DNA from: Owenweeksia sp. TMED14
Lineage (GTDB): Bacteria > Bacteroidota > Bacteroidia > Flavobacteriales > Schleiferiaceae
Reading direction: 5' to 3'
Assembly (NCBI GenBank): GCA_002167805.1
Contig: NHBT01000018.1
Coordinates: forward strand, 39,331-49,615
DNA: 10,285 nt
This document shows, one piece after another, positions 1 through 7,033 of the stretch (the first letter of the stretch is position 1; each line of letters opens with the position of its first letter). A model generated the notes under the pieces. The model did no database searches, had not been told where the DNA came from, and saw nothing but the letters and a program-made list of their open reading frames with translations. The position numbers were made by a program, and so were the translations under genes.

Positions 1-504
1 TATCTAGCTTCAGATAGCTTAAGTTTACCAGAGTATGAATTAATTATTACCCCTAAACCCGGAGTAAGCATAGGGACAATACAATCAGTTCTAGAATTAC
101 AAATGGAACCAATGTTCAATTCACAAAATAAAGATTCAAGGCATTTATATATTCCAAAAAACTCATATTTTTCTCCTATTGGAAATAATTTATATGCATT
201 ATCACTTTACGGAATTCCTAGATTTCCAACTCAGCTTTTTGAAGCAGCAGGGTATTTATTGATTTTTATAATCTTATTTTTACTAGGGGAGAATAATCAA
301 CTGACGCATCGAGGCAGAATATTCGGTCTTTTTCTCATTTTGGTTTTTGGTTTTCGAATTGGAATTGAATTTTTAAAAGCAAATCAAAAATCTTTTGAAG
401 CCAATATGACTTTAAATATGGGCCAAATATTAAGTATTCCTCTCTTAGTCGCAGGTCTTTATCTTTTAATAAATTCTCTCAGAAGATCGAATATTAGAAA
501 TTGA
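1..504 (+). CDS. lgt: Prolipoprotein diacylglyceryl transferase, C-terminal part (5' truncated by window edge)
   Basis: Lgt is an inner-membrane enzyme that transfers diacylglycerol from phosphatidylglycerol to the lipobox cysteine of prolipoproteins, the first step of lipoprotein maturation. The frame is open from base 1, giving 167 visible residues; the N-terminal membrane helices and the His-Gly-Gly region lie outside the window. Visible family landmarks are RFPTQLFE (normally RHPTQLYE, so His is Phe here), then a membrane helix, then FGFRIGIEFLK with a following NQ, then LNMGQILSIP leading into the last membrane helix. The segment before RFPTQLFE is a polar loop. The internal ATG at 103 is not the start, because the frame continues upstream without a stop. 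The stop codon overlaps or abuts the next gene. Identity is confident from the combined motifs; activity cannot be judged from this fragment. Confidence 0.93.
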   Translation, partial: YLASDSLSLPEYELIITPKPGVSIGTIQSVLELQMEPMFNSQNKDSRHLYIPKNSYFSPIGNNLYALSLYGIPRFPTQLFEAAGYLLIFIILFLLGENNQLTHRGRIFGLFLILVFGFRIGIEFLKANQKSFEANMTLNMGQILSIPLLVAGLYLLINSLRRSNIRN

Positions 505-506
505 TT

Positions 507-1040
507 ATGGGAGCAAATAAGAATTTAAAGACTTTTGGGAAAGCGATGTTGATAATCGCTGTGTGCTTTTTTATTTTTATGCAAATCGTTCCCTCAATTA
601 ACAATTCTAGCCCGAAATTTTCAAAGAGTTCCTCAAAAAATACATTTGAACCCACTTTTCTAAAAGAAGGTATTGGGTATTTTTCAAACGAATTAGGAGA
701 TACTATTGCAGAATTTCAAATTGAATTAGCGGAATCCAATAAAGAAATACAAATTGGTATGATGTGGAGAAAAAGTATGTCAAAAGATATGGGAATGCTT
801 TTTTTAATGCCTGAGGAAAAAATTCAAAGCTTTTGGATGAAAAACACATATATACCTCTAGACATTATCTACATTAATTCGGAAAGACGAGTGGTGAGTA
901 TAATAGACAACGCAAAACCAATGAGCGAAAATCCGCTACCCTCTAGTGAGCCTGCAAATTTTATACTAGAGGTCTCAGGAGGGACATGTGCAAAATTGGG
1001 AATTCAACCTGGAAATTTATGGAGATGGAAAAGAAACTGA
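507..1040 (+). CDS. DUF192 family protein, membrane-anchored or secreted
   Basis: The protein has 177 residues from the ATG at 507. Residues about 13-29 form a hydrophobic segment (LIIAVCFFIFMQIVP) after a Lys-containing start, so it is an uncleaved anchor or signal peptide that places the rest outside the cytoplasm. A Ser/Asn/Lys-rich linker follows. The remainder is the DUF192 domain (PF02643), recognised by GMMWRKSM, MGMLFLMP, FWMKNTYIPLDIIYI and the C-terminal GGTCAKLGIQPG. The molecular function of the family is not established. A TTG at 501, in the same frame and overlapping the lgt stop as TTGA, could be the start instead, adding only two residues. I prefer the ATG; neither has a Shine-Dalgarno sequence. 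To my recollection DUF192 genes often follow lgt in Bacteroidota. The end overlaps the next gene. Confidence 0.85.
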   Translation: MGANKNLKTFGKAMLIIAVCFFIFMQIVPSINNSSPKFSKSSSKNTFEPTFLKEGIGYFSNELGDTIAEFQIELAESNKEIQIGMMWRKSMSKDMGMLFLMPEEKIQSFWMKNTYIPLDIIYINSERRVVSIIDNAKPMSENPLPSSEPANFILEVSGGTCAKLGIQPGNLWRWKRN

Positions 1041-2389
1041 AAATTATATTTATTACAACAATAGTTGTCATATCTAACTTAAACTTGAAATGCCAAGATA
1101 TCGAAGAAAAAATAGATGCTTCAAAACTGGAATGGCTAGTATACCCAATAAGTACTCAAAATAGACCGCATGAATGGGCTTGTGAACCCAGTATTGCAAC
1201 AAATCCTTCAGGAGATCAAATAATTGCCGGATCTGTTTTGGATCAAGTTCATAGAGTCAAAGCTTCTAATAATTCTAAATCTAATAACTGGATTCATCAG
1301 ACACTAGAATCACCTTTCGGAGTTTGGGGTGATCCAATAATTCAGTATGACTATAAAGGAAGAGCATATTTTTTGCATTTAGCAACACCAAATGGTAAAA
1401 AAGATGAAGACTATCTAGATAGAATAGTACTTCAGTATTCAGATGACCATGGCGCTTCATGGAGCACTGGGAGCAGCATAGGCTATAATCCACCAAAAGA
1501 TCAAGATAAAGAAGGAATTGCGATTGACAAAAGTAATACCCTTCATGTTTCATGGACCGAATTTGACAAATACGGAGAAAGTGATAAAACAAAATATCGG
1601 TCAAGAATAAGATATTCCCAATCGACAGATCAAGGTGAAACCTGGTCTCCAGCAATAACGATTTCTTCTAATGAAGGAGATTGTATAGATGATGATAACA
1701 CAACAGAAGGAGCAATACCTGCTGTTGATCCATCTATGGGCGTAGTTGTAATTTGGAGTTTTCAAGACACTATTTGGCTAAACCGATCTGATGATGATGG
1801 TGCAATTACCTGGCTTAATCAAGAGCGGCCTATTGCTACCCATGTAGGTGGTTGGGCTCAGGAGATTCCAGGCTTTGGAAGAGCAAATGGAATGCCTATA
1901 TCTCAATTTGAATTAGATGGTGATTTTCATTTGGTCTTTGGTGAGCAGGAATCTGGTGAAAAATCATGGCTAGTTCACATGGTCTCTAAAGACGGTGGAG
2001 TCAAATGGTCAAATAAGCAAAAAATACCTGTGCCTGATGGTGTCATTCATCATTTTATGCCATGGTTTACTATCGACTCTACGAATAATTCCCTGCATAT
2101 TATAGCATATGGACAAAAAGACTCCACTACTTGGGAAACTCAGGCATATCATACCTACAGCAATGACGGTGGAAAGTCTTGGCATCATCACGCTTTAGCA
2201 GAATCTTTTTCGCCTACTCCAAATCATTTTTTTGGAGATTACAATGGCATCGTTGCGCATCCAAAAAGTGGAATTCATATGGTTTGGACTCAACAAAATG
2301 ATGGAGTAAACTCGATTTACTATTGCAACATGAAATCATCTCTTGAACTGAATTCAAAAAACAAACCAAAAAGAAAAAAGAGAAATTGA
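1025..2389 (+). CDS. Secreted Asp-box (BNR) repeat protein, sialidase-like beta-propeller of unknown substrate
   Basis: The protein has 454 residues from the ATG at 1025. The start is chosen because it gives a compact signal peptide, MEKKLKIIFITTIVVIS, ending near NLKCQ. An ATG at 1019 adds two residues; one at 986 would add 13 non-signal-like residues deep inside the DUF192 gene. Five Asp-box motifs (S-x-D-x-G-x-x-W type) are visible: YSDDHGASW (about residue 138), QSTDQGETW (199), RSDDDGAITW (254), VSKDGGVKW (320) and YSNDGGKSW (378). They indicate a sialidase-fold beta-propeller. I see no FRIP/YRIP-type arginine motif of true sialidases; the corresponding region reads NRPHEWACEPS. Sialidase activity is therefore not supported, and a binding or other glycan-related role is possible. 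The C-terminus is a basic tail (NKPKRKKRN), and no type IX secretion sorting domain is evident. It overlaps DUF192 by 16 bases and pepE by 4. Confidence 0.8.
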   Translation: MEKKLKIIFITTIVVISNLNLKCQDIEEKIDASKLEWLVYPISTQNRPHEWACEPSIATNPSGDQIIAGSVLDQVHRVKASNNSKSNNWIHQTLESPFGVWGDPIIQYDYKGRAYFLHLATPNGKKDEDYLDRIVLQYSDDHGASWSTGSSIGYNPPKDQDKEGIAIDKSNTLHVSWTEFDKYGESDKTKYRSRIRYSQSTDQGETWSPAITISSNEGDCIDDDNTTEGAIPAVDPSMGVVVIWSFQDTIWLNRSDDDGAITWLNQERPIATHVGGWAQEIPGFGRANGMPISQFELDGDFHLVFGEQESGEKSWLVHMVSKDGGVKWSNKQKIPVPDGVIHHFMPWFTIDSTNNSLHIIAYGQKDSTTWETQAYHTYSNDGGKSWHHHALAESFSPTPNHFFGDYNGIVAHPKSGIHMVWTQQNDGVNSIYYCNMKSSLELNSKNKPKRKKRN

Positions 2390-3084
2390 AACTATTACTA
2401 GCCTCAACATCTTCAATTCACGGTCACTCCTACTTAAGTTACTTTAAGAATGCTTGGATAAATCATTTTACGGGACTAAAAGGACCAGTGATTTTTGTTC
2501 CTTACGCCCGACCTGGTGGGATTTCATGGGATAATTACACATCTTTAGCAGCAGAGGCTTTTAATTCCCAAGGAATTGAAATTAGAGGTATACACACGTA
2601 TAATAAAACTTCCGACGCCGTAAAAGAGGCCGGAGGTTTTTTCATCGGAGGAGGAAATACTTTTGTTTTACTCAAGACATTAATCGAAAATGGCTCTTTT
2701 AATGAAATTGATAAAGCTGTTCGGGAAGGAAAACCATATATGGGTAGCTCTGCAGGAACTAATATTGCTGGGACTTCAATCGGAACAACAAATGATATGC
2801 CTATTGAATACCCCCCTACTTTCAAAGCATTTAACTGGGTTCCATTCAATATTAATCCCCATTACCAAGATCCAATTGAAAATTCAACCCATATGGGGGA
2901 AACTAGAGAGATTAGAATTCAAGAATTTCATGCATTTAATAAAACTACTGTAATAGGACTTAGAGAGGGCTCTTACATTCTATCGAACGGGATTGATCAC
3001 TTTCTTGAAGGAGAATTATCAGCTCGTATTTTTAAACTGGATAATTCCCCATTTGAAATTGAAAAGGGTCCACTGAGTATCTGA
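2386..3084 (+). CDS. pepE: Dipeptidase E (alpha-aspartyl dipeptidase, family S51)
   Basis: Peptidase E is a cytoplasmic serine peptidase that cleaves Asp-X dipeptides. The protein has 232 residues (E. coli PepE 229) and aligns throughout. Landmarks are the N-terminal MKLLLASTS strand, FIGGGNTF (about 87-93), GSSAGTN with the nucleophile Ser122, TTNDMPI with Asp137, FNINPHY with His159, then GETRE and VIGLREGS. These match Ser120, Asp135 and His157 of the E. coli and Salmonella enzymes, so the catalytic set is intact. The start is TTG at 2386, overlapping the previous stop as TTGA. It is supported by homology from the first residue and by the absence of any suitable ATG nearby. It probably depends on translation of the upstream gene. 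A role in recycling aspartyl dipeptides follows from the family and is not shown by the neighbours. Confidence 0.93.
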   Translation: MKLLLASTSSIHGHSYLSYFKNAWINHFTGLKGPVIFVPYARPGGISWDNYTSLAAEAFNSQGIEIRGIHTYNKTSDAVKEAGGFFIGGGNTFVLLKTLIENGSFNEIDKAVREGKPYMGSSAGTNIAGTSIGTTNDMPIEYPPTFKAFNWVPFNINPHYQDPIENSTHMGETREIRIQEFHAFNKTTVIGLREGSYILSNGIDHFLEGELSARIFKLDNSPFEIEKGPLSI

Positions 3085-3127
3085 TATTTTACTTTTATTA
3101 CATTTTAGATAGAAGTACATTTACAAT

Positions 3128-4648
3128 GTGAAAAGTTCTTTCGGTAAATCTGTACTATTAATTTTAGATGGCTGGGGAATTGCATCTGATCCAAAGGTAT
3201 CAGCTGTAGATATAGCGGAAACTCCTTTTATGGATTCACTCAAAAAAAGTGCAATAACCGCGAAACTCGAGGCGTCGGGTTCTCATGTAGGACTGCCTCA
3301 GGGGCAAATGGGTAACTCAGAAGTGGGTCACATGAATTTAGGAGCTGGGCGCATCGTATACCAGGATTTAGCAAAGATTGATTTAGCCTTTAAAGAAAAA
3401 GCAATCTTACAGAATGAGAATTTTCAAAGTTTATTAAAAAATTCCGAAGGGAAAAAGATACATCTATTGGGATTAGTAAGTGATGGAGGGGTTCACAGCC
3501 ACATAAACCATTTAAAGGGCTTATTAACAATATTGGCAGATAATGGCTTAGTTGACGTCTATTTACATGCATTCACAGACGGTAGAGATACAGACCCTCA
3601 TAGTGGAAAAGGTTATTTAAAAGACATTGAGTGCCACATGAAAAATACCACTGGAAAGGTTGCGAGTATTTGCGGGCGCTACTTTTCTATGGATCGAGAT
3701 AATAGATGGGAAAGAACTCAAAAAGCATATAATCTGCTTGTGCGTGGTGAGGGAAGACAATTTAAAGGTCATGCATCAGATGCAATTCAATCTGCGTATG
3801 ATTTAGGACAAACAGACGAGTTCATTTCGCCAATTCAAATTGAACCCGTAGAAATAAGTGATAATGATATTGTTTTATTTTTCAATTTTCGAACAGATAG
3901 GGGAAGGCAGTTGACAAAAGTTTTGACTCAGCACGATTTTTCTGAAATTGACATGTTCAAATTAAAAACTCAATTTTATACTCTTACAAATTATGATCAA
4001 TCGTTTTCAAATATAAAAGTCATTTTTGAAAAAGATAATATAAAAAATACGCTTGGCGAGGTTTTAGAGAGTTTTGATAAAAGTCAAATACGAATTGCAG
4101 AAACAGAAAAATATCCACATGTCACTTTCTTTTTCTCTGGAGGGCGGGAAGCTAGCTTTAAAAACGAGAAGAGAATTATGTGTCCCTCGCCCAAAGTTGC
4201 AACGTACGATCTTAAGCCAGAAATGAGTGCGAAAAAAATATGCCGAGCAATAATTCCTGAATTAGAATTGCAATCTGCAGACTTTATATGCCTAAATTTT
4301 GCTAACCCGGACATGGTAGGTCATACGGGAAGTATTACAGCTGCAATTAAGGCAGTAGAAACAGTTGACAGTTGTGCCAGGGAATTAGTTGATATTGGAC
4401 TCAAAAATAATTATACATTCTTCATTTTAGCAGACCATGGAAATGCAGATTGTATGATTAATAAAGATGGTAGTCCAAATACAGCACATACAACTCAACC
4501 TGTACCCTTTCATATTGTATCAAAAAATATTACTGACTTAGGTCTTAAAAATGGTGTTTTAGGCGATGTAGCCCCAACAATATTAGATTGGATGAAAATT
4601 CCTAAGCCCATTGAAATGACAGGTCAATCTTTATTGATAAGAAAATGA
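3128..4648 (+). CDS. gpmI: 2,3-bisphosphoglycerate-independent phosphoglycerate mutase
   Basis: This cytoplasmic Mn-dependent enzyme of the alkaline phosphatase superfamily interconverts 3- and 2-phosphoglycerate in glycolysis and gluconeogenesis. At 506 residues it is full length for the family (about 505-515). The metal and catalytic residues are visible: Asp14 in LDGWG, the phosphoserine nucleophile Ser64 in GNSEVGHMNLGAGR, Asp395 and His399 in NPDMVGHTG, Asp436 and His437 in ADHGNAD, and His454 in AHTTQP. Substrate-loop motifs FTDGRDTDP (149-157), GRYFSMDRDNRWER (183-196), NFRTDRGRQ and EKYPHVTFFFSGG are also intact. The start is GTG at 3128; the ATG two bases upstream is followed at once by a stop in its own frame. 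A 43-base AT-rich gap precedes it, the only true spacer in this cluster and so the likeliest place for an internal promoter, although I see no convincing Bacteroidota promoter (TTTG/TAnnTTTG) there. It overlaps map as ATGA. Confidence 0.97.
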   Translation: MKSSFGKSVLLILDGWGIASDPKVSAVDIAETPFMDSLKKSAITAKLEASGSHVGLPQGQMGNSEVGHMNLGAGRIVYQDLAKIDLAFKEKAILQNENFQSLLKNSEGKKIHLLGLVSDGGVHSHINHLKGLLTILADNGLVDVYLHAFTDGRDTDPHSGKGYLKDIECHMKNTTGKVASICGRYFSMDRDNRWERTQKAYNLLVRGEGRQFKGHASDAIQSAYDLGQTDEFISPIQIEPVEISDNDIVLFFNFRTDRGRQLTKVLTQHDFSEIDMFKLKTQFYTLTNYDQSFSNIKVIFEKDNIKNTLGEVLESFDKSQIRIAETEKYPHVTFFFSGGREASFKNEKRIMCPSPKVATYDLKPEMSAKKICRAIIPELELQSADFICLNFANPDMVGHTGSITAAIKAVETVDSCARELVDIGLKNNYTFFILADHGNADCMINKDGSPNTAHTTQPVPFHIVSKNITDLGLKNGVLGDVAPTILDWMKIPKPIEMTGQSLLIRK

Positions 4649-5445
4649 TCGTAATAAAATCGCTAGATGAAATTGAACGAATGCGAAGGAGCGCTTTAAT
4701 GGTATCCAAAACCCTAGGAATGCTCGCATCTGAAATAAAACCGGGTGTTTCGTCGCTTCAATTAGATAAACTCGCAGAAAATTTTATACGAGATAATGGC
4801 GGACAGCCTGGTTTTTTGGGAATGTATGGTTTCCCCAATACTTTATGTACCTCTGTAAACAATGAAGTTGTTCATGGTATTCCATCAAAGAAGCCATTGG
4901 TTGAAGGAGATATTATTTCTATTGATTGTGGTGTTCTATTTGACGAATACTATGGAGATCATGCATATACATTTGCCGTAGGAGAAATATCTAATGAAAT
5001 AAAAAATCTATTACAGATAACAAAAGAGTCGCTTTACAAAGGAATATCAGCAATGACTGCTGGGAATAGAATTGGAGATATTGGACATGCTATCCAACAA
5101 CATTGTGAACTTCATGGATATGGAGTTGTGAGGGAACTCGTAGGCCACGGCCTTGGGAAAAAGCTTCATGAGGATCCTCAGGTACCTAATTATGGAAAAA
5201 GAAATTCAGGTAAATTATTAAAAGACGGAATGGTATTAGCAATTGAGCCAATGATTAATCTGGGGACTCAAAAAGTACGGCAACTATCTGACGGATGGAG
5301 TATCGTAACCCAAGACGACCATGTATCTGCCCATTTTGAACATGATGTTGCCATCATCAACGGACAGCCAGAAATATTATCAACATTTGATTATATATAT
5401 GAAGCGTTAGGAATAGAAAATAAAAAATCTAAAAAAGCTTCATGA
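4645..5445 (+). CDS. map: Type I methionine aminopeptidase
   Basis: MetAP removes the initiator methionine from nascent proteins at the ribosome when the second residue is small. At 266 residues it matches the E. coli enzyme (264) and lacks the N-terminal zinc-finger extension of some homologues. All five dinuclear metal ligands are visible: Asp94 (SIDCG), Asp105 (YGDHA), His168 (VGHGLG), Glu201 (AIEPM) and Glu232 (HFEHDV). The conserved substrate-side His77 lies in NEVVHGIP. The gene starts at an ATG overlapping the gpmI stop as ATGA, and its own stop overlaps the next start in the same way, so it is probably translated by coupling within the operon. The C-terminus is a short Lys-rich tail (NKKSKKAS). 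Nothing suggests loss of activity. Confidence 0.97.
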   Translation: MIVIKSLDEIERMRRSALMVSKTLGMLASEIKPGVSSLQLDKLAENFIRDNGGQPGFLGMYGFPNTLCTSVNNEVVHGIPSKKPLVEGDIISIDCGVLFDEYYGDHAYTFAVGEISNEIKNLLQITKESLYKGISAMTAGNRIGDIGHAIQQHCELHGYGVVRELVGHGLGKKLHEDPQVPNYGKRNSGKLLKDGMVLAIEPMINLGTQKVRQLSDGWSIVTQDDHVSAHFEHDVAIINGQPEILSTFDYIYEALGIENKKSKKAS

Positions 5446-6203
5446 TAGAATTTGCCTTGAAATATATCCCACGCCCTTGGCTCATAAGGCTTAGTTCGAT
5501 CATGAGATTGGTCGGGCCAATTATCTATTCAGGAAATAAATTTACCGATCCGATAGATGACCGCAATTATCGTAAATTCCTGCCTTATGGATATGCAGGA
5601 AGGATAAGGGAAAATGCAATGGGACCGGGAACAAATTCATTGGAACGGCACCGGCTACTTTATTTATATCTCAAAACAGAGACTAATTTTTTCTCTGAAA
5701 AACTTAAATTATTACATATCGCACCAGAGCAATGCTTTTATTTCAAATTCAAAAAGTTAAATAATCTTGACGTTACTTTTGCTGATATTGAGTCTCCTCT
5801 GGCTGATTTGCACTTTGATCTACACGAAATTCCGATTGACAATAATCAATATGATGTTGTTTTCTGTAATCATGTTTTAGAGCATGTAGATAATGATATA
5901 ACCTGCTTAAAAGAGATTTATCGTGTTATGAAAAAAGGTGGATGGGGTATATTTCAGGTCCCTTTTGTTAGTGGAATAAAAAAAACAAGAGAAGATCCCT
6001 CCATCAAGGATCCAATCGAGCGAGAACGGTTATTTCTGCAATATGATCATGTAAGGCTCTATGGAGAGGATTATCAAGAGCGCCTTGAATCTATTGGATT
6101 TAGAGTAAAATGCACAATTTTGGGCCAAAAACTGTCCGAAGAAGAGGTCCTAAGATTTGCAATCCCAAAAAATGAGCCCCTTTATATTTGCTTTAAAGAT
6201 TAA
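5442..6203 (+). CDS. Class I SAM-dependent methyltransferase (Methyltransf_11-like), substrate unknown
   Basis: The protein has 253 residues. The Rossmann-type methyltransferase core starts near residue 88. The SAM-binding motif I position reads LLHIAPE (90-96) in place of the usual GxGxG, which is typical of one recognisable subfamily. FADIES (113-118) supplies the acidic ribose-binding position, and YDVVFCNHVLEHV (137-149) is the post-II/motif IV region. MKKGGWGIFQVPF (163-175) follows. The C-terminal part carries EDPSIKDPIERERLF and YDHVRLYGEDY, also characteristic of this subfamily. Residues 1-85 contain an Arg-rich stretch around YAGRIRENAMGPG. No signal peptide is convincing, so it is probably cytoplasmic. 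The start overlaps the map stop as ATGA. The target (small molecule, protein or RNA) cannot be told; the link to map is positional only. It is the last gene of the plus-strand cluster. Confidence 0.85.
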   Translation: MIEFALKYIPRPWLIRLSSIMRLVGPIIYSGNKFTDPIDDRNYRKFLPYGYAGRIRENAMGPGTNSLERHRLLYLYLKTETNFFSEKLKLLHIAPEQCFYFKFKKLNNLDVTFADIESPLADLHFDLHEIPIDNNQYDVVFCNHVLEHVDNDITCLKEIYRVMKKGGWGIFQVPFVSGIKKTREDPSIKDPIERERLFLQYDHVRLYGEDYQERLESIGFRVKCTILGQKLSEEEVLRFAIPKNEPLYICFKD

Positions 6204-6234
6204 CTAAAAAGTAGATGAATTAATCATAGCGCTT

Positions 6235-7032
6235 TTAAGAAAGCGAAGCAATTTCTTTAGTCATTTTATCTTCTTCTTGCTGTGCGAGCTCTGAGTCAAC
6301 CAAAATTCGACCTGAATGCTCGTCGATCATTATCTTTTTTCTTTGAGCAATTTCCATTTGGCGTTGAGGCGGAATGGTGAAATAGGATCCACCTGAAGCG
6401 CCCCTTTCTATCGACACTACGGCAAGACCATTGTTTACTTTGGAACGAATTCGAGTATAAGCTGCTAAAAGTCGTTCATCAGAAAGGGCAGTTGCCAATT
6501 CTCCAGAGCGTTTAATTAGAAGTTTTTCTTCTTTCTGTGTTTCCTTTACAATAGTATCCAGCTCTCCCTTTTTGAAATCTAGATGACTTTTTCTTTCCTG
6601 CAATCTTTCCTTGATGGTTTCCATTTGTTCCCCTCGAGTTTCAAGAACAGCCTCAAATTCACCTATATGCTTTTCCGCCAACTGAATCTCTAACTCCTGA
6701 TACTCAGTCTCTTTGGCAATAGCATCAAATTCACGATTATTTCTGACATTTTTTTGCTGCTCCTCATATTTAGAGATTTTTTCTTGACACTCTTTTATCA
6801 ATTGTTTGTGCCCCTTAATTTCGTTTTTAGCAGACGAAATCTCTTCTTCGACTTTAGAAAATCTCGTTTGCATTCCCGCAATTTCGTCCTCTAAATCTTG
6901 TACTTCAAGAGGTAATTCTCCACGAAGGTTCCGAATTTCATCAATTCGTCTATCTACAATTTGAAGATCATATAGAGACCGGAGTTTCTCTTCTACTCCG
7001 GAGATATTTGATGGTTTTGTCTTTTTTGCCAT
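6235..7032 (-). CDS. Coiled-coil protein of the C4-type zinc-ribbon (Nif3-associated) family, with zinc-binding cysteines replaced
   Basis: The protein has 265 residues. A short basic start (MAKKTKPSN) is followed by YDLQIVDRRIDEIRNLRG (21-38), a long Glu/Lys/Gln-rich coiled coil (about 40-175) interrupted by the conserved NNREFDAI (98-105), then a C-terminal domain with AAYTRIRSKVNNGLAVV (190-206) and IPPQRQMEIAQRKKI (220-234). In zinc-ribbon members of the family two CxxC pairs flank this last segment. Here they read SGGS (213-216) and DEHS (237-240), so all four ligand cysteines are absent. The only cysteine in the protein is Cys82, in the coiled coil. Zinc binding is therefore unlikely although the fold may persist. 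The function of the family is not firmly known; proposed roles involve nucleic acid or protein scaffolding. The gene lies 1 base after nif3, a pairing common in many bacteria, suggesting co-expression. No signal peptide is present. Confidence 0.88.
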   Translation of the reverse strand: MAKKTKPSNISGVEEKLRSLYDLQIVDRRIDEIRNLRGELPLEVQDLEDEIAGMQTRFSKVEEEISSAKNEIKGHKQLIKECQEKISKYEEQQKNVRNNREFDAIAKETEYQELEIQLAEKHIGEFEAVLETRGEQMETIKERLQERKSHLDFKKGELDTIVKETQKEEKLLIKRSGELATALSDERLLAAYTRIRSKVNNGLAVVSIERGASGGSYFTIPPQRQMEIAQRKKIMIDEHSGRILVDSELAQQEEDKMTKEIASLS

Positions 7033-7033
7033 T

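Noticed and set aside
986..1024. Longer start for the Asp-box protein at ATG 986
   Set aside because: It would put 13 extra residues before the signal peptide and overlap the conserved DUF192 C-terminus by 55 bases.
1281..1655. Minus-strand open frame of 124 codons inside the Asp-box gene
   Set aside because: It lies wholly antisense to a gene with clear repeated motifs; the Cys/His/Leu-rich product is typical of a spurious frame.
2535..2849. Minus-strand open frame of 104 codons inside pepE
   Set aside because: It is antisense to well-conserved pepE codons, with no supporting motif.
3085..3127. Possible promoter in the 43-base AT-rich gap before gpmI
   Set aside because: No TTTG and TAnnTTTG pair at proper spacing could be found by eye; AT-richness alone is not evidence.
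6230..6245. Short inverted repeat CGCTTT-TAAG-AAAGCG between the converging operons, a possible bidirectional terminator
   Set aside because: The stem is only six pairs with weak G/C content, overlaps the stop codon of the minus-strand gene, and has no T-tract on either strand.
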